Source: Albula goreensis (taxonomy: Eukaryota; Chordata; Actinopteri; Albuliformes; Albulidae). Taken from it: DNA of 64,000 nt. The DNA lies in the NCBI GenBank assembly GCA_022829145.1, contig CM040761.1, forward strand, positions 16,798,245 through 16,862,244, written 5' to 3'. The number at the start of each line of letters is the position of its first letter. The stretch's first letter is position 1. Positions 37,081 to 64,000 of the stretch are shown here, piece after piece. Under the pieces are notes generated by a model that did no database searches, was not told the DNA's origin, and saw only the letters and a program-made list of their open reading frames with translations. A program made the position numbers and the translations under genes.

Positions 37081-37205
37081 CACAGGCTAAGGTGTGAGAA
37101 GGGATAAGAGCAAAGTGGAGCTGCTGCACTGATGGTCTTTGACTTGTTTTGTGATTCCCAGACCTTGACCAGACGCTGAGCATGCTGGAATTGCAGTGAG
37201 CCACC

Positions 37206-59801
<22,596 letters not shown>

Positions 59802-61530
59802 AACCCTGAACAGTGGAACATTGGAACAGTGGAACATTGGAATGATCAAACAAATGGAATGTTGGGACTCAACTGGAAAATGAAGAACTAACCTGATACT
59901 TCAACTCATCTTTGTTTGGAATGATCTTTTTTCCCTTTGAATTTCCGGTGAGTTCTCCTGTTTATCAGTAGTCTTTCTATCTGTGTTGATATGCAATCCT
60001 GTGTTGTTCAAAGTCATGTACTGTACAGTCAAACTGTAAACTCAAATTTGACCTTCTCTCAGAGATGAAAAAATGTCAGATCATCTCTTTTTTTTTTTTT
60101 TTTACTCTTTTGTACCCTAAAACACTTGATGGGATGTACATTGAGTGACTAACATTTTTGGAACCTTACTGTCAGAAAACAGAATACATTTGTATTACAT
60201 AACAGTAGTAATTTATTATTTATTTGATTAGGACTCTGATGGAACAGTGATTGTAACCATGTCTGTCAGACTGCACAGGGGAAAAACTGTGTGTCCTCCT
60301 ATGCCAGACCATTTCTGCTTCCCTCCTGTGGCAGACACAGGTCCTCCTGCTGTCTCAAGATCTCACAGAATGGAGGGGCCTGATTGTGCAGTGGTCTAGA
60401 ACCAATGACCATTTCCAGAGCTGTAGAACAGCTGGGGGTGGAGGAAGCAGACCTGACATCTTCAAAAAGTAAAACTGGATCTTAGGGCTTAATGAGGAAT
60501 GAGATAAAGATCATTGTAACCAAGGGCCAGCCCTGACCCTTACATTTTACACTCTTCTGGGTCAATGCAGAATCCTCACAATTTCACTGACACAAAGGTA
60601 CATGGATAATAGTGTACCATATTTTGGCAAAAAAAGAGAATAAAAGAAAATAATAAAAGAAAACAATGACATTGCACAGCTCTCACTGTCCCAGAGTCAG
60701 GGGTGTAGGAGAGAGTGGGATATTGGTGGGGACTCAATTACAGAAATAAGAAGAAATAAATACAACAAGCCCGTGTTTTTGGGGGAGGGACAAAAGCAGC
60801 AGGCACAACTATTGGGGGAACGTGTCCCCCCTGACACAGCCCCCAGTTCCATTGCTCCTGCCCGGTATTCTTATTTATTTTCAGTGCAGAATTTTAAAAA
60901 TGTACTGTGTTCTATAATTCACCAACTTCATAAGTTATATTTGATTTCTCCTGTAGAATATATTAGTTGTTATCCCCTCTGTTTCATGATGTCACCAGTA
61001 TACCAATATTAGTGCTGTTAAGCTAATGGGTTTAGGGAGAGGTAAGTTATTGTTGTAATGTACACCACAGTGCTCAAGAAACAAAACACTTTCTAAGTCT
61101 TCAATGTAAATATCTCATAATGCAAGTTACATTATGTGAACTGGAGAGAGCTTGTAGAATGATATCACTTGGGCACTGGCTGGTTGATAGTAGAAGATTG
61201 AAAACCTTTTTGGGTCCAGGGTCCTCTGTGTTGATTTCATGCCTGCGGACATTTGCTATATAGAGCAAGCCTCATGAAGTACTAAAACACAAGTCAAGCA
61301 TCTCCTTGTCTTGTTAGGGAATGTCGTCCATGTGTTAGTGGGATTTTTAATGCGTTATTCCTTACATGAATGCATACAATATGTCAATATTTGAAAAATA
61401 ATCTGAAAAATATGTTACGATTATCTGTTACTGTTATCAATGAAACTAAAGATAATCGCTGTACATAAAATTGTTACCTGTAAAGATGAATGAATAAATG
61501 AACTAAAATAAAATTCTGTCTTACGGTGAA
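59802..61530 (+). terminator. DOP1B: DOP1B 3' UTR with AATAAA at 61493 and 61507
   Basis: No further coding exon follows the stop at 59801. Two AATAAA hexamers (61493-61498 and 61507-61512) are followed by TG-rich sequence at 61535-61560, a good cleavage context. Earlier AATAAA words near 60641 could give a shorter form. Just after the stop a 16-bp unit (AACAGTGGAACATTGG) is repeated twice at 59809-59840. Confidence 0.6.
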
Positions 61531-61871
61531 AGTTTTGATGCGTGTGGATTTCCTCTGTGTACTGCAATGTGATGTTAAGGGAAAAGGGGATATTTTATTT
61601 TGCGAGTTGTACTTAACTGCCGTCTAACTTCACAGAGGGAATATAGTAATTGCCTTTTGAGTGATGACTTCCGTAGCCTTGAGTATTACTAACGGATATA
61701 TTTTTAATAAAACAAGGCAATTATTTAGAAAATGGTACCTGACACTACGTTTCACAGTTTGTCTTCTTGAATTTTTATCTACGAAGCTTTTATTAACGAA
61801 GAAAGTAGCCGAAACAGATAGCAGTTGCATATCGGGACTGTTAACTCTACAGCGGTAACTGTACTTGCATA

Positions 61872-61987
61872 AACTGCTACACCTGGAGCCTATAATTAAT
61901 TTTCTTTATGATTTACACCTGGCATATGACTTGATAATATACAATTTGTCATAATTATCCAACACAGTCTAATTTACTCAAAAGTTG
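61872..61987 (+). repeat. Dispersed repeat of unknown family, copy 2
   Basis: Matches 47818-47933 in the same orientation with about nine mismatches over roughly 112 bp. It lies between DOP1B and MORC3. Confidence 0.85.
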
Positions 61988-61999
61988 AGATCAAAAGGT

Positions 62000-62834
62000 C
62001 CCCTAACCCAAAATTTATTATACGACTGTTTTTGTCACGCTTCCAGGCTGGCACCCTCACCAGAAAGGCATGTCATCAACTTTCACTCCTTACACTTCTG
62101 TGCATCCAATTAGTACCTGGACAGAATGCCCAATTTTCTCAGGAATGCAAGCAAACGTATCTACACTGACTCTCTCTTTCTGCTGAGGAATTGTGTTTAT
62201 ATAAGTCTATATATGTCTATATACGAGTACGAAAAGTATGAGAATTATAAAAACACATAATATAAAAACAGAAACGTATAAAATACACAAGATATAACTC
62301 ATACAAAGGGTTATATGATGCGTTTCTTACATCCACACTTCCACAATATAACACATTGCTGAAAAAAAATCACCAATGTTCGCCCAAGATCCTGTCCTGG
62401 TTTCCTTCACAGCTGCTTGTCCGTCCTTCAGATGTAATGTTGAGTAACGAACTTAGATAACGAGGTCGTCCAAACGACGACGAGACGTGTAACGGACACC
62501 TTGCACAGAACGGGAAGGGCGAGATCATTTGCAGTTATGATTTGCAATCGACGACACTGACACCCTGTCCAAGTCATTGCAATTGCCTGAATGCGCGTTG
62601 ACAGTTCCTTGTTGTCCCTGACCTTTCATATACCTTTTATTGTCATTACACATATATGTCTCAAACTTTCATTTGATGCACTTTTTTGGAAAAATGGAAT
62701 TGTGCCCGGAGGGTGTGGTTTGCGCAGCTGACTGGTCGCAGTTGTCCCTTGAACACTCATCTTAGTTTGCTTTGCTAAAGTTCTCTCTGAGAGCGTGGGC
62801 GCAGAAGCGCGTTTGTCCCCCCAAATTGAAGGAC
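62000..62834 (+). promoter_or_regulatory. MORC3: MORC3 upstream/promoter region
   Basis: This is the DNA directly upstream of the MORC3 start codon. CpG density rises between 62450 and 62610 and again at 62700-62815, consistent with a TATA-less promoter. No coding exon is seen from 61560 to 62834. The transcription start cannot be placed. Confidence 0.35.
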
Positions 62835-63668
62835 ATGGCTTCACAAAAGGATAAAGGAATTCCCCTAAGTGCGGTGAGTAACGTATTTAGTTACCATGGT
62901 GTGCCACTCCTGATAATTTCTTAACATTTTTGTCGGCTTTATTGTTGAACAGTTGGTATTGTGGCCAGTTTGCTAGATAAGAACGGCGTGGATTACCCTG
63001 AGGGGTCTGTTTTGTTAGATAACTGTACCATCAGTTGTGGTATACTTAGCCGTCGGCCAAATAGCTATGCAGTACAGCTGTAGGAATGACGCAGAGGAAG
63101 ACTTTGCTGTTGAAGTCACTGGGAATGTTTCGTGGTTCATTTGCATTTAATATCGGTAACGGTCCGTTGTGCTTTTAAATTTTACTTGCCCTATCGTAGC
63201 TATAGACCAAGTTTAAGTACTTATTTCATGACGTCTGTTTTCAGTCAAATGCCGTTTTATTTGTTCCAGTCTTTCCGTAATGTGAAAAGTTGTTTATTAT
63301 ATGTACAAGAGAAGGAGGTGAATGCTATCGTTTACTCAATGCAGTCGTCAATTTGATTTGAGGTAAACTTCATGAAGTGCGTAAATATTCACTTGAGCGA
63401 ACTGAACTCTCCTTGACGTTGTGGCGTCGGTTTTCACTGCTTTGGAGTACGTTAAAAAGTTCTCATTTGACAAAACTGTAATAAAATAAATGCAATTAAA
63501 TGAACGCTAAATTCTCCATGCTGATTCTTCCTTTGTTTGCTTTGAGTTTTTGCCTTGTACCAAATTTTCAGTATACTCTTTTCGTCCTTGCACAGTTGAA
63601 TCCTAAATTCTTGCACACAAACTCCACCAGCCACACCTGGCCCTTCAGTGCCATCGCTGAGCTTATCG
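62835..63668 (+). CDS. MORC3: MORC3, MORC-family CW-type zinc finger ATPase (5' part, first two exons)
   Basis: Exon 1 is 62835-62873 ([13 protein letters not shown]) and exon 2 is 63596-63668 ([24 protein letters not shown], phase 1 at its end). Together they match the N-terminus of human MORC3 ([29 protein letters not shown]). This is the start of the GHKL-type ATPase domain; the ATP-binding Asn of motif I (DNAYD in human) would be in the next exon. MORC3 is a nuclear ATPase with a CW domain that reads methylated H3K4, forms nuclear bodies and represses transcription, including of transposons. No third exon is recognisable up to base 64000, so the gene runs off the window. Fish often have two MORC3-like paralogues, so the exact paralogue is open. 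Confidence 0.92.
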
Positions 63669-64000
63669 GTGAGTGATCCACGAACTCCTATTAGATTTTT
63701 TTGCAAAGTTTCGATTAATAAGGTTCTATACAAAGGTGTTACACTGTGATATGAAAAATCCAAGTGAGATGTGGTCAGGAAAGAGGCATTGAAGTGCTTC
63801 ATGTAAACAATAGTAAAAGACAATCGCAAGTATTTAATACCTGGTGTACCTGGTGTTTTTTACTCAGAACATTTCATTGTTTTATCTTGTATTTGAATAT
63901 TGCTGTTGTGATAAAAAATGATCCTGGTTTTGAAGGAAATTTGAGTTGAAAATAATTCCTCTGTTGTGAAGCAATTAAGGTTAAATATCTTGCTGAGATA

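Larger units (their letters stand above)
32234..37161 (+). other. DOP1B: Inferred DOP1B 5' intron, no coding exon seen
   Basis: No exon of a recognised protein lies here. It contains a GT-rich microsatellite at 35559-35750, a (GT)26 run at 36391-36442, and a strongly G-rich, C-poor tract at 36781-37080 just before the acceptor of the first coding exon. Confidence 0.4.

Overview
The window is vertebrate nuclear DNA, most likely from a ray-finned (teleost-type) fish. Genes are split into many GT-AG exons. There are long (CA)n/(GT)n microsatellites and tRNA-derived SINEs whose 3' tail is of the kind common in fish. Every protein I could assemble matches a vertebrate family. I assigned genes by assembling exons by hand, checking splice phase, and comparing with remembered human proteins; no database search was run.

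Layout. (1) 1-13478 is non-coding. It is best explained as the first intron of ITSN1 on the minus strand, with a probable non-coding first exon ending at 13478. (2) 13480-14945 is a shared, divergent promoter region. (3) 14946-22816 (+) is a complete CRYZL1 in 12 exons, 347 aa. (4) 24838-28216 (-) is a complete SETD4 in 10 exons, 457 aa, tail-to-tail with CRYZL1. (5) 28217-29190 is a second divergent promoter. (6) 29191-30324 (+) is CBR1 in 3 exons, 276 aa. (7) 37206-59801 (+) is a complete DOP1B (DOPEY2) in 38 coding exons, 2304 aa, with a probable 5' UTR exon ending near 32233. (8) 62835-63668 (+) holds the first two exons of MORC3, which runs off the window.

In human, these genes lie on 21q22 as two blocks: ITSN1-CRYZL1, and SETD4-CBR1-DOP1B-MORC3. 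Here the blocks are directly adjacent, with nothing between CRYZL1 and SETD4. The genes are housekeeping genes: an endosomal mRNA-transport subunit, a lysine methyltransferase, a carbonyl/steroid reductase, a Golgi-endosome trafficking scaffold, and a chromatin ATPase. They share a syntenic block rather than a pathway.

I found no clearly new multi-gene system. The most interesting signals concern RNA processing. They are an in-frame 21-nt candidate microexon in CRYZL1; a 47-bp inverted copy of SETD4 exon 6 inside a later SETD4 intron; a (TG)42 tract that replaces the polypyrimidine tract of DOP1B exon 9; CA-repeat blocks flanking the frame-neutral DOP1B exon 17; a 55-nt G-rich DOP1B intron; a ~60-bp minisatellite starting at a DOP1B splice donor; several perfect short hairpins; and a dispersed repeat of unknown family present in two copies.
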